Shown: positions 46,032 through 54,449 of the stretch, one piece after another | Layout: each line of letters opens with the position of its first letter | How positions within the stretch are numbered: position 1 is the stretch's first letter | NCBI GenBank assembly: GCA_043421945.1 | Contig: JBHOGO010000008.1 | Location: 1-64,000, forward strand | Source: Thaumasiovibrio sp043421945 | GTDB taxonomy: Bacteria; Pseudomonadota; Gammaproteobacteria; Enterobacterales; Vibrionaceae | DNA: 64,000 bases | Direction: 5' to 3' | Translations under genes and position numbers: made by a program | The notes under the pieces: model-generated | What the model was told of the DNA's origin: nothing | Database searches by the model: none | Seen by the model: only the letters and a program-made list of their open reading frames with translations

Positions 46032-46334
46032 CTATATCTCCGCACTGCTAATAAGCGGGATCACTTTATCAATTCGTAGCATGCCCAACAGCTGGCGAGG
46101 TTGTCCGTTGACGTTTAATAAACGTAGTGTCCGGTTTCGGCTTTTTAAGCGCTTGTAGAGGAAAACAATCGCCCCGATACCGCAAGAGTCAATAAAGCTA
46201 ACGCTGGTCAGGTCGATAATGACATCTTGACGGTCGGTATTACTCAGCGTTTCTAATACATCTTCAAGTTCTTTTGCTGCATGTGCATCAAACTCATTTT
46301 CTAGTGTTAATGCGATATCTTTGGTGTTGTCCAT
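46032..46334 (-). CDS. SypA-like STAS anti-anti-sigma-type protein
   Basis: 100-residue single STAS domain. The phospho-acceptor Ser is S50 in SFIDSCGIGAIVF, the position phosphorylated in SpoIIAA and in Vibrio fischeri SypA. In syp, unphosphorylated SypA promotes biofilm formation and SypE controls its state; the same pair occurs here in one operon. It is the first gene of this operon and has a sigma-54-type promoter about 70 bases upstream. GGAGAG precedes the ATG. Confidence 0.9.
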   Translation of the reverse strand: MDNTKDIALTLENEFDAHAAKELEDVLETLSNTDRQDVIIDLTSVSFIDSCGIGAIVFLYKRLKSRNRTLRLLNVNGQPRQLLGMLRIDKVIPLISSAEI

Positions 46335-46403
46335 AATGGGCTCTCCTAAAAAGACCTTAGCGTGTCTTTATTTGCTGATAACGGTATCTGTTCTTAAGGA
46401 CAA

Positions 46404-46418
46404 ACAATTTGCGTGCCA
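46404..46418 (-). promoter_or_regulatory. Sigma-54-type promoter for the sypA-like operon
   Basis: On the minus strand: TGGCAC-GCAAA-TTGT, one mismatch (final C to T) from TGGCAC-N5-TTGC. It begins just past the stop of the upstream gene. The predicted transcript start is near 46392, leaving a 58-base leader before the STAS ATG. Confidence 0.65.
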
Positions 46419-46419
46419 C

Positions 46420-48285
46420 TTACTGCCCACGACCAGCCACCATGATATAAATAGTTTTGAAAATGATGCGTAAGTCCATTATAAGCCATTGAATTGGCGA
46501 GCTTAATGCCGCTGAGTAGGCATGATCCCAAAGTAGCTTGTTTTTGACATCATCAAGGGTTTCATCGTAACCATTGTTCACTTGAGCAAGACCTGTAATA
46601 CCGGGTTTCAATCCCGCAGTGCGTTCTGCATAGTAAGGCAATGCATTTTGCAAATTGCCACAGAATTCAGGCCGTTCTGGACGGGGGCCTATGAGAGACA
46701 TATCGCCTTTTATCACATTGATAAATTGTGGCAGTTCATCTAAACGTGATTTCCGTAAAAACTGACCAACTTTGGTGACCCGAGGATCGTTTTTACTGGC
46801 CCATACAGCCCCCGATGCTTTTTCAGCAAATTGCCCCATAGAGCGAAACTTAATCATATGGAAGAGTTCAACGTGATCATTATGAATTTCACCGACGCGT
46901 AACTGGCGGAAAAATACCGGGCCTGGGGTCTCTATTTTGATCGCTAATGCAATTAGGGGCCAGAGTGGAAGAGTCAACGTTAAGCCTACAATACTGAGGA
47001 CAATATCCGAAATTCGTTTTAATACTGAGGTTGTTTTACTCTGGTATTGATTGATGTTGGTCTGTCGTTGCCACCCTTCTCGAAACTCTCCTTGCGCGTA
47101 TTTCACCATGCCATTCAGCGATGAGGTGTAACCTCGAAAAAGATAATTAAGCTTAACTAAATAGCGTTGATTAATGCCCCACTCTGGTGATAGTGCCAAG
47201 CCATAGCCGATGGTCTGTGCAGCCACGGCCACCATCGCTAAGGCACTTCCTTGTATCGCCAACACAATAGAAATAACCCCAAACAGGATCAGTAAAAAGG
47301 GCATGAGGGTTCTTAACCCTTTACCAGACGCAAAAATCCAAGCGCTGGTAAACAGTTTTGGACGGAGTAAGAAGCGGCAGCGTATCAATTGTTGTAAGTT
47401 TCCAGCACCAATACGCTCACGTCGCTGGTGGTCTTGAACATTACTTGTCGGTGCGATTTCCACACTGTTAATATTTTGGTTAAGTTGAACTTGATAACCT
47501 TGCTCTATCACACTCATCGGCAACATGAAATCATCGTTGATGGTATCGTTTGGCAGGGGAGAGAAGAGGGTCGTTCTCATGATATAGAAAGCGCCGCTTC
47601 CTCCCATGACGTTACCGAATGAAGACTCGGAGCGTCGAATTTTGTTTTGCCACTCCCAGTATTGCTCTTCACCTTGTTGGGGATCGGCAAGTAGGTACTG
47701 ACTTGTGATAGCACCAATATTAGGGTCTTGAAAAGCGCATATGGCTTGTTTAATCGCATCGATGGAGATAAGCGCTGAAACATCTGTTAGCGCTGCAAAT
47801 GGATAGGCTTGCTGAGCAAGGGCCATGACTTGGTTCAGGCGGCGCAGTTTACCAAGGTTTGTCTCTTCGTCGATTAACGTTAATGAAATCTGCGCGATGT
47901 CGAGTTTATCTTGCCATAAGCGGATTTTATCCGCGGTATCATCTGAGCAACCATCACAGGCAATATAAAGATGTAGGTGGCCTTCAGGGTAATCTAGGCT
48001 GATAATGTTTGCGATTTTATCATCAATAAAAGCCGATTCGTTATAGGCACACATTACGATAGCAACATGCGGCCACATCTCAAGCTGAGGTGGTTCTGAC
48101 TCATCCTGACTTGCAAGCTCCTCAGAAGAGCGCTCTGTTTGTGTCGTTGGCTCACTATCCACTTCACGACGATCATTTTCTCGCTTCATACGATGCCCGC
48201 CAAGCCTTAGCATGACAGGCATATAAATCGCGTGGTGATAAATAATCAAAAAGCCAAGGGTGAAAAAGAGTATCCACAATATCAT
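46420..48285 (-). CDS. Fused GT2 glycosyltransferase / phosphoglycosyl transferase
   Basis: 621 residues joining two enzymes. After an N-terminal membrane helix, residues about 70-310 form a GT2 domain (VAIVMCAYNESAFIDDKI, ACDGCSDDTAD, GGSGAFYIMR). Hydrophobic segments lie at about 315-365. Residues 422-621 form a complete monotopic phosphoglycosyl transferase of the WcaJ/SypR class, with membrane re-entrant helix, IKFRSM, the catalytic Asp-Glu pair D516-E517 in SRLDELPQF, and LIGPRPERPEF. The C-terminal part should start the repeat unit by moving a sugar-phosphate to undecaprenyl phosphate, and the GT2 part should add a further sugar. Such a fusion would couple priming and elongation. No frameshift or linker stop is seen. 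Confidence 0.9.
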   Translation of the reverse strand: MILWILFFTLGFLIIYHHAIYMPVMLRLGGHRMKRENDRREVDSEPTTQTERSSEELASQDESEPPQLEMWPHVAIVMCAYNESAFIDDKIANIISLDYPEGHLHLYIACDGCSDDTADKIRLWQDKLDIAQISLTLIDEETNLGKLRRLNQVMALAQQAYPFAALTDVSALISIDAIKQAICAFQDPNIGAITSQYLLADPQQGEEQYWEWQNKIRRSESSFGNVMGGSGAFYIMRTTLFSPLPNDTINDDFMLPMSVIEQGYQVQLNQNINSVEIAPTSNVQDHQRRERIGAGNLQQLIRCRFLLRPKLFTSAWIFASGKGLRTLMPFLLILFGVISIVLAIQGSALAMVAVAAQTIGYGLALSPEWGINQRYLVKLNYLFRGYTSSLNGMVKYAQGEFREGWQRQTNINQYQSKTTSVLKRISDIVLSIVGLTLTLPLWPLIALAIKIETPGPVFFRQLRVGEIHNDHVELFHMIKFRSMGQFAEKASGAVWASKNDPRVTKVGQFLRKSRLDELPQFINVIKGDMSLIGPRPERPEFCGNLQNALPYYAERTAGLKPGITGLAQVNNGYDETLDDVKNKLLWDHAYSAALSSPIQWLIMDLRIIFKTIYIMVAGRGQ

Positions 48286-48287
48286 GT

Positions 48288-49382
48288 TTAAATCTCCGAC
48301 GAGTCGCAGGCCAGTTGTTCATATTGACTGACCATAGTCCGTACATCAGCCTTATCAGCCACAAATTGATGATTGAGTTTCGATGCCGTTTGGGCACTAG
48401 CACCCAGCATTTTTTGTAGTTGAGTCAGAAGCTCAAACTCATTGTTTGGGGTAAAGAGATACCCCGTTTCAGGGTTAATCAAATCAGGGATAGCACCAAC
48501 ACGACTTGCCACAACACTATTTCCACAGGCCTGAGCTTCTAATAGTGCGAGGGGAAGTCCCTCTCTGACTGATGGCATGCAAAAAATATCGATAGCACGA
48601 TAGAAGTCTCTCATGGCTTGGGTGTGACCGAGCCAAGTGATTCTCTCTGCAACCTGCATTTCAGCAGCAAGAGCTTGCCATCTTTCTTTCATTTCACCGT
48701 CACCAGCAACCACAACAGTTACGTGTAATGGTATCTGAGGTAAAATGGTGATCAGGGTTTCAAGTGATTTTTCCGCAACCAGCCGTCCTGCGCAGCCAAT
48801 TAAATAACCTGATTCAGGTAGCCCGAGCGCTTGGCGTGCAATACGACTATCTCCAGGCGAAAAATAGTGAGTGTCGATACCATTTAGGATGACACTCGGC
48901 GATGGGGTTTTAAGCTTGCGGCTAATATCATCCGCAACGCTGTCTGCATCAGCGACAAGTTGAGTGGGCGAAAGCAATAGGAGCCGGGTAAGCCAGCGCT
49001 GCTTACGGTCATCGAGATGCCAAGCATCATGTTCGGTATGGACATGACGATAAGGAAGGCCAAGGGTACTGAGCTTTCCATAAAGCAGTGGACCTAAATG
49101 ATGGGTGTGTATGGCGGTCGTGTGACGGTGAGCCAACTCTTGACGGAGCTTTTTGACTGTTGACCAACGGAACCCTGCCGGTTTATCCAAGAAGATCAGT
49201 TGAGATTGAAAATCTTTGAGTAGTGGCCAATTCGCTAAGCTATCTGCTTCATTGCCCTCTAAAGCAACAATGAACATCTTATGCTGAGTGTGGCGTAGCA
49301 TATTTAAGCAAAGTACCTCTATGCCGCCAGGGCGAAGGTGCTGGACGATTTGAACAATTACCGTTTCTTGTTGAACTGTCAT
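48288..49382 (-). CDS. Glycosyltransferase family 4
   Basis: 364 residues from the ATG at 49382, which overlaps the stop of the Wzz gene (TAATG). The frame extends to a GTG at 49391. It has the N-terminal glycine motif HLRPGGIEVLCLNML. The donor site has GCAGRLVAEKSLETLI, VVAGDGEMK and the EX7E motif SVREGLPLALLEAQ. It should be a cytoplasmic enzyme for repeat-unit assembly. It ends 2 bases before the fused GT2/PGT gene. Confidence 0.9.
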   Translation of the reverse strand: MTVQQETVIVQIVQHLRPGGIEVLCLNMLRHTQHKMFIVALEGNEADSLANWPLLKDFQSQLIFLDKPAGFRWSTVKKLRQELAHRHTTAIHTHHLGPLLYGKLSTLGLPYRHVHTEHDAWHLDDRKQRWLTRLLLLSPTQLVADADSVADDISRKLKTPSPSVILNGIDTHYFSPGDSRIARQALGLPESGYLIGCAGRLVAEKSLETLITILPQIPLHVTVVVAGDGEMKERWQALAAEMQVAERITWLGHTQAMRDFYRAIDIFCMPSVREGLPLALLEAQACGNSVVASRVGAIPDLINPETGYLFTPNNEFELLTQLQKMLGASAQTASKLNHQFVADKADVRTMVSQYEQLACDSSEI

Positions 49383-50827
49383 TATTGCCACCCTTGATGA
49401 AAGGCCGGAATACGCCCCAGTGAGGTTGTCTTTGTGATTCGGTTGACCTGAATGGTCGAGTAGACTCGGGTATCGATGAGTACCATGAAGGTCGCCATTG
49501 AAATGCCGAGTCCGGCACCACCAAAGATGCCGAGAATAAAGCTAACCCACCAAGGCCAATTGGTTGGGAGCGACGGTGTATAGGGGATATCGATTACTTT
49601 CAATTTATCTTGTTCTTCAAACCGCCCAAGCTGTCCGGTTACTTGAGCCATTTCATAGCGCTCAAGGAGGCGGTTATAAATCTTTTCTTTTACTTCAAAG
49701 TTACGCTCTAACGACTTTAACTCTTTTTCAAGTTGTGCCGATTCCGATCGTTTGACGGTTAAAGAAGCAACTTGCTCTTTGAGTACTTGCTGCTTTTGTT
49801 TCAGTGATTCGATATTTGTTTCTGCTTGTTGGTATTGTTCAAGTTGGCTGATGAGTAGGGGGCTGCCGACGGTTTCTTCTTCGTTACTGACATTCGCAGC
49901 GATGGTCCAGAGTTGGTTGAGCTCGTCTTCGGTCAAGTTTTGCTGTTTTTCCAGTAAACGCAGTGACTCTTCCCGCAAGGTATTCACTCGTCGTAGGACG
50001 GCTTTCACTTCAGAGTGGTTATCGGTATAACGGGCGCGCAATATAGTGAGCTTTGCCTCAGCACGAATAAGTTCTTCTTCGAGCAATGCCATGACAGGGT
50101 TTGATTTGATAAGACGACTCTTGAGTGCCTCTTTGGCAGAGGTTGCTTGTAAAATAGCGAGTTCTGTTTCTCGAAGCAGTGCTTCTAACTGAGCAACATT
50201 TTGCGTTTGTGTACCCTGTATTTGCGGTAGGTTGTCGATATGGTCGCGTTTGAATTGCGCCAGTTTCTCTTCAGATACCTCTAATTCAGTTTGAGTATCA
50301 CGCAATTGGCTTTCTAGAAACGCCTCTGAACTTGTTACCGAGGTTTTCCCCGGGGCTTGTAAACGTTCTAAAAAGCGTTCTGAAACGGCACTAAGAATAG
50401 GTGCCATCTGCTCGGGTTTATCCCAGCTTAGGCCTATTTTAATGAGATCTGATCCTGCGAGTGAAAGTTTTAATCCACCAGACAATTTGGAACGCATGTA
50501 AGATTGCGCGGAAGGGGACTCCCGTGATGCTAAATTAAGCTCATCAACCACCTCATTTAAGATATAGCGGCTATGTATCATGACTCTCAGCGCCTCCATT
50601 CTCTCTTCAAGGTTGAATGAGATCGATAAGTCTTCTAGAAACGGATTCATCAATGCGGTCTCTTGGACCAAAATAGTCGTGTGTGAGTAGTAATTTTTAG
50701 GCTTTAAGCTATTGATAAAAACCGTAATAAAAGGGAGAAGCATGATCGGTAGTGCGATTAAGTAGCGGTATTTCCATAGCGCTTGCAGAATCGGATAAAT
50801 CTGAGAAAAGAAGCGTTGGCGCATCAT
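49382..50827 (-). CDS. Wzz/GumC-type polysaccharide chain-length protein
   Basis: 481 residues. Two transmembrane helices (about 25-45 and 435-457, the second in WPWWVSFILGIFGGAGLG) flank a long periplasmic coiled-coil region. The N-terminal Wzz domain includes NYYSHTTILVQ and the PxxP-like TPSLPTNWP before helix 2. It lacks a fused kinase domain, so the separate SypD-like protein would be its partner. Its role would be to set polymer length and to couple polymerisation to the SLBB exporter. It starts where the lipoprotein gene stops. Confidence 0.9.
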   Translation of the reverse strand: MMRQRFFSQIYPILQALWKYRYLIALPIMLLPFITVFINSLKPKNYYSHTTILVQETALMNPFLEDLSISFNLEERMEALRVMIHSRYILNEVVDELNLASRESPSAQSYMRSKLSGGLKLSLAGSDLIKIGLSWDKPEQMAPILSAVSERFLERLQAPGKTSVTSSEAFLESQLRDTQTELEVSEEKLAQFKRDHIDNLPQIQGTQTQNVAQLEALLRETELAILQATSAKEALKSRLIKSNPVMALLEEELIRAEAKLTILRARYTDNHSEVKAVLRRVNTLREESLRLLEKQQNLTEDELNQLWTIAANVSNEEETVGSPLLISQLEQYQQAETNIESLKQKQQVLKEQVASLTVKRSESAQLEKELKSLERNFEVKEKIYNRLLERYEMAQVTGQLGRFEEQDKLKVIDIPYTPSLPTNWPWWVSFILGIFGGAGLGISMATFMVLIDTRVYSTIQVNRITKTTSLGRIPAFHQGWQ

Positions 50828-51162
50828 TATAGCCCCCGAAGAATGACGGTATCAGGGGTTTGCTGAGGCTGATAATTTTCAATCAGTTTTATCTGCTGTT
50901 GTTGGGCAATGTTTCTGATCGCCTTTAAGCGAGATTGGCTAACGACCAATGCTTGAAAGGGGGTGTCATGAGTCGCTGGTGCAACATCTGCCACAAACTG
51001 AGAGGCAGATGAAAAGAGAATTTCTAGCTCTTCATGCTGCTTTGACGTTAATGTGGTTTGCTCTTGGCTGTAATACAATTCAACCTGTTGAGAGGTGAGC
51101 CCCGTCATGGTGCCACACCCAACCAGCAAAGATAAAGTTATTGATAAAACTATGAATTTCAT
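50827..51162 (-). CDS. Small lipoprotein of the polysaccharide locus
   Basis: 111 residues with a type II signal (LSLLVGC, Cys at residue 16). The rest is a helical domain with Gln-rich stretches (RNIAQQQQIKLIENYQ). I do not recognise the family. It is first in a probable unit with the Wzz gene and has a possible sigma-54 site upstream, so a role beside Wzz in the periplasm is likely, by context only. Confidence 0.75.
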   Translation of the reverse strand: MKFIVLSITLSLLVGCGTMTGLTSQQVELYYSQEQTTLTSKQHEELEILFSSASQFVADVAPATHDTPFQALVVSQSRLKAIRNIAQQQQIKLIENYQPQQTPDTVILRGL

Positions 51163-51203
51163 ATGCCACTCCCTTGAACACTGTTAAGTGTAATAGGCAA
51201 CTG

Positions 51204-51218
51204 GCAATTATGATGCCT
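51204..51218 (-). promoter_or_regulatory. Possible sigma-54 promoter before the lipoprotein-wzz genes
   Basis: On the minus strand: AGGCAT-CATAA-TTGC. The -24 GG and -12 TTGC are correct and correctly spaced; the first and sixth bases of the -24 box differ. It overlaps the stop codon of the upstream gene. The predicted start is near 51191, 29 bases before the lipoprotein ATG. Confidence 0.45.
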
Positions 51219-52377
51219 AACTTGTGCATAAGTTAGACAATGGTGCTTTATTTTCTTCTATCTTATTGTTTATTAAGGATATCGCCTGCTGTCCTCGACG
51301 TTGCCAACTTTCACTTTTCATCTTTTGCTGGGCCATTTTCTTAAATTGCAAACGATGCTGATTGTTTAACAGGCAAAACGCATCGATTGCTTCGAGCCAT
51401 TCTGCAATGTTATTGGCTATTGAAACATGGCATGGGTATTGATGTGCAGCGGGGAAATCGCTGCTGATTACAGGGCAGCCCGCGGCCATATACTCCCGCA
51501 GTTTCAATGGATTACAGGCGCGAATTTGTTCGTTATCAACAAAGGGAAGTAGAGCAGCATCCCAGTGTTGTACATACTGGGCGAGTTCATGATGAGGAAC
51601 CGCTGGGCGCATAATAACGTTGTCGCAGTGGTTTAACGCAGATACGTCACAGTCTTGGCGCCCAATCAGGTAAAAGTCTATCTGCTTTCGTGCATTAGCC
51701 AATTCAACAAGGAGCGCTTGATCAAGCCAATTATTTAAACTGCCGTAAAATCCAATTTTACTGCGACTATCGGATTCTGGATAAGGGTTCGCTGTCGGCT
51801 CTGAGAACAGGTTAAAGTCCACGCCATGGCTCACGATGTGTGTCTTATTGGCTGGAAACCGTGTCGCCATTGCTGGGCTTGCACAAAAGATAAGGTCAGC
51901 ACGCTCTGCCAACACTTTTTCACATTGGGCGACGCGCTGGTGGTCGACACCCGCAAGGCCAGAAAAATCGTCCCCACAGTAATAAACAACAAGATCAGCG
52001 TCAATGGTATCGAGATAATCAACAGCACTAGGCAGAGCTAACCAAGCAACTCTAAAGGCGGCTTTTTTGGGGAGTTGTTGAGACAACGATAGGCGATTAA
52101 GTTGTTTTATTGCGCGATTTTCCGCTAGTGGCCAGACGAGAGGCTTTATTACCGGAAATGGCGCTGACACAGTGGTGTGAGACTGAGTCTTTTGGCCAAA
52201 GCGCTGTACGGCTTTTTCAGCAATGCGTTTAAAGTCTCTCGCATTAATCCCTGGTTTTCTTAAACCGATGGAATTGACCCATTGGACATCGAATTGATCG
52301 GCAATGGTATTAATAATATGTTGGCTACTCGAAGGGTGTCTTCCCCAATCTTCTCCAAAAACAATGAGCTCTTTCAT
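51217..52377 (-). CDS. Glycosyltransferase (GT-B type)
   Basis: 386 residues from the ATG at 52377, chosen because GGAG lies seven bases upstream inside the end of the preceding gene, and MKELIVFGEDWGRHPSS is a natural beginning. It resembles GT-B enzymes of the TuaH/family-1-like group (YYCGDDFSGLAGVDHQRV, FYGSLNNWLDQALL, CNPLKLREYMAAGCPVIS). It should be a cytoplasmic repeat-unit enzyme; donor and acceptor are unknown. The frame extends upstream to 52431, but that would overlap the acyltransferase gene. Confidence 0.85.
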   Translation of the reverse strand: MKELIVFGEDWGRHPSSSQHIINTIADQFDVQWVNSIGLRKPGINARDFKRIAEKAVQRFGQKTQSHTTVSAPFPVIKPLVWPLAENRAIKQLNRLSLSQQLPKKAAFRVAWLALPSAVDYLDTIDADLVVYYCGDDFSGLAGVDHQRVAQCEKVLAERADLIFCASPAMATRFPANKTHIVSHGVDFNLFSEPTANPYPESDSRSKIGFYGSLNNWLDQALLVELANARKQIDFYLIGRQDCDVSALNHCDNVIMRPAVPHHELAQYVQHWDAALLPFVDNEQIRACNPLKLREYMAAGCPVISSDFPAAHQYPCHVSIANNIAEWLEAIDAFCLLNNQHRLQFKKMAQQKMKSESWQRRGQQAISLINNKIEENKAPLSNLCTS

Positions 52378-52378
52378 T

Positions 52379-53077
52379 TTACCACTCCAAGGTTTTAATA
52401 ATTTTAGCTGGGTTACCTCCAACGAGGACATTATCGGGCACTGACTTTGTTACCACACTACCCGCTGCAACAATCGAATTTTCACCAATGGTCACCCCTT
52501 TCAATATCGCGCTACCAGTACCGACCCACGCATTTTTCTTAATGTGAATCGTGCCAACCTGATTGTCGTCATCTGCTTCACCTTTTGCTCTGCGATGTGG
52601 GTCGATGGGATGACCAGGATAGCCACCCAGGAATACGGATCCTGCCAGCCTAACGTTATCTTCTAATATCACTTTATCGCCCACAGCAATGGTCGATTGC
52701 CAGCTAATATCCACATTTTTACCAATCATCAGAGTCGGCTGACTCTGTGAGCTGTTTCGACCGGAGAAGGTCGTTGCTCCAGATATTCTGCACCCTTCAC
52801 CGAGCTCAATACGTAAATTCCCAGAGATAAAAGGCATACCGCTATACAGAAAGACGCGAGAAGGACGAACGGAAACTTGACTCAAAAAGAGGGGAGTGTA
52901 ATAGAGTTTTTGCGCTGCAGACTGAATCAGCGATACCAGCGTACGATGTAAATGGTACAACATCGAATGCACCCCTGGGATCACTGGAAATGCTTGTGAA
53001 CGTAAGGAATGATTCCAACGCTTTAATTGGTCGATATGATCAGCCGACAGGTGTTTTTTCAGTGTGGCGACTAGCAT
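52379..53077 (-). CDS. Left-handed beta-helix O-acetyltransferase
   Basis: 232 residues. Hexapeptide repeats fill about residues 85-225 (IELGEGCRISGATTFSGRN, VGTIHIKKNAWVGTGSAI, IGENSIVAAGSVVTKSV), ending with the VGGNPAKIIK cap typical of NodL/WcaF-type acetyltransferases. It probably O-acetylates the polysaccharide, like SypM in the syp set. AAGGAG precedes its ATG. Its start overlaps the polymerase gene by 38 bases. Confidence 0.9.
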   Translation of the reverse strand: MLVATLKKHLSADHIDQLKRWNHSLRSQAFPVIPGVHSMLYHLHRTLVSLIQSAAQKLYYTPLFLSQVSVRPSRVFLYSGMPFISGNLRIELGEGCRISGATTFSGRNSSQSQPTLMIGKNVDISWQSTIAVGDKVILEDNVRLAGSVFLGGYPGHPIDPHRRAKGEADDDNQVGTIHIKKNAWVGTGSAILKGVTIGENSIVAAGSVVTKSVPDNVLVGGNPAKIIKTLEW

Positions 53078-54389
53078 TGCCTTCTCCTTGTGTCAGTCTA
53101 TCGAGTGCCACCAATAAGCCGATAAGAATATAAAGCGGCCAAGTGAACCCTTGCGTGAGAAACGTGCCACCGACACAAAATGAAATAGTGCCTAACCAAA
53201 GCCCCTCAGAGAAAGGTTGCAACACGTGGCCTTTGAGACGCTTCAAGAGTTGGTAGCTAACTTTTAATGAACTAACGAGTAAAAGCACAAATAGTGCCAA
53301 CCCTAAAAAACCAATTTCACCCATCACTTGGAACCATGTGCTGTGAACGGCGTGGTTCTTCCCATCCCAATGGGGCGAGTAGAAATAGTAGTTAACAAAG
53401 AAGTTGTTAAGGCCTACGCCAGTAAATGGGTTGGCAACAGCCATTCGGAATGCGGCGACCCATGCGTAAACTCGCCCCATGGCTGATGCATCAACTCCTT
53501 CTTCAGCGGCCCCTCCTGAGCTTCTGTCACTGATACCAGCGGCAACGACGAGGATACCGAGGCTCATCACGCCCATGATGCCGGGAAGGATGAGATTACG
53601 GCTACGAATGAGAGTCATGGTAAAAACGCCAGCGGCAATACCGAGTAATCCTCCTCGGCTTTGAGTAGCAAGCACACCGAGCACTAAGACAATGAAGCAA
53701 GCGGCTGATAATACGCGACGTAATTTGCTACCAAAGAAGCAATATGCAAGTGCGAAAGAGACCGGAAATTGTAAAACGAGGGCTAAATCGTTGGGATCAC
53801 CGAGCATGGATCCAAAATCGCGACCAATCGTGACGCGAGTACCTTCGACTAACCCGATCCCTTTGGCTTTGTTATCTAAAGCGATAAGCGATATCAAAAT
53901 GCCACAGGCTAATAGCCAGAAAGGGAATCGTCGCAACTGTTCGTAGTGGGTAGGCAGCCAGCTAATCGCAAACACCATAATGATGATTTTAATATAAGTG
54001 CCATTAAAACTGCCGAAGGCGAGTCCTTTATTGGTTGCCATAAAACAGGAAACAAGCACCCAAAAAGAAAAGATGGATAGAATGGTATGTACGCGGTGCC
54101 AGACGAGACGATCTCGTGTTAACCATAGTTGCCATCCGAGCCCAGCAAGGCTTGCGATTGCAAGCAGTTGTGGGATTTTAAATGCCATTAACGTGGGGAT
54201 GGCTTCATGAAGACGAAAATAAGAGAAAAACACAAACCACACACAAACGTGGTAAGCGTTTTTAATGATCAAAGGGAGAACAAATAACAGACACAGTGCC
54301 AACGCCAATATACCTTGCAAATAGAGGCCAAGGCTGACGACGCCTATAGCCATTAGTGCTGCAGTGATATGACGTTGAGATTCGTTCAT
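53040..54389 (-). CDS. O-antigen ligase/polymerase (Wzy-like) membrane protein
   Basis: 449 residues with about 11-12 transmembrane helices. The Wzy_C region carries the periplasmic loop with NPFTGVGLNNFF and HAVHSTWFQVMGEIGFLGL, where the conserved His of the family sits. Another typical feature is TQSRGGLLGIAAGV. It should polymerise repeat units in the periplasm, as SypL is thought to do. AAGGCG lies before the ATG. Confidence 0.9.
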   Translation of the reverse strand: MNESQRHITAALMAIGVVSLGLYLQGILALALCLLFVLPLIIKNAYHVCVWFVFFSYFRLHEAIPTLMAFKIPQLLAIASLAGLGWQLWLTRDRLVWHRVHTILSIFSFWVLVSCFMATNKGLAFGSFNGTYIKIIIMVFAISWLPTHYEQLRRFPFWLLACGILISLIALDNKAKGIGLVEGTRVTIGRDFGSMLGDPNDLALVLQFPVSFALAYCFFGSKLRRVLSAACFIVLVLGVLATQSRGGLLGIAAGVFTMTLIRSRNLILPGIMGVMSLGILVVAAGISDRSSGGAAEEGVDASAMGRVYAWVAAFRMAVANPFTGVGLNNFFVNYYFYSPHWDGKNHAVHSTWFQVMGEIGFLGLALFVLLLVSSLKVSYQLLKRLKGHVLQPFSEGLWLGTISFCVGGTFLTQGFTWPLYILIGLLVALDRLTQGEGNASRHTEKTPVG

Positions 54390-54449
54390 TAGCGCCTTAC
54401 GGTTAGCGGCTGGGTAAATTAAATGTTCAGGCGATTGATATTTTCGTCT

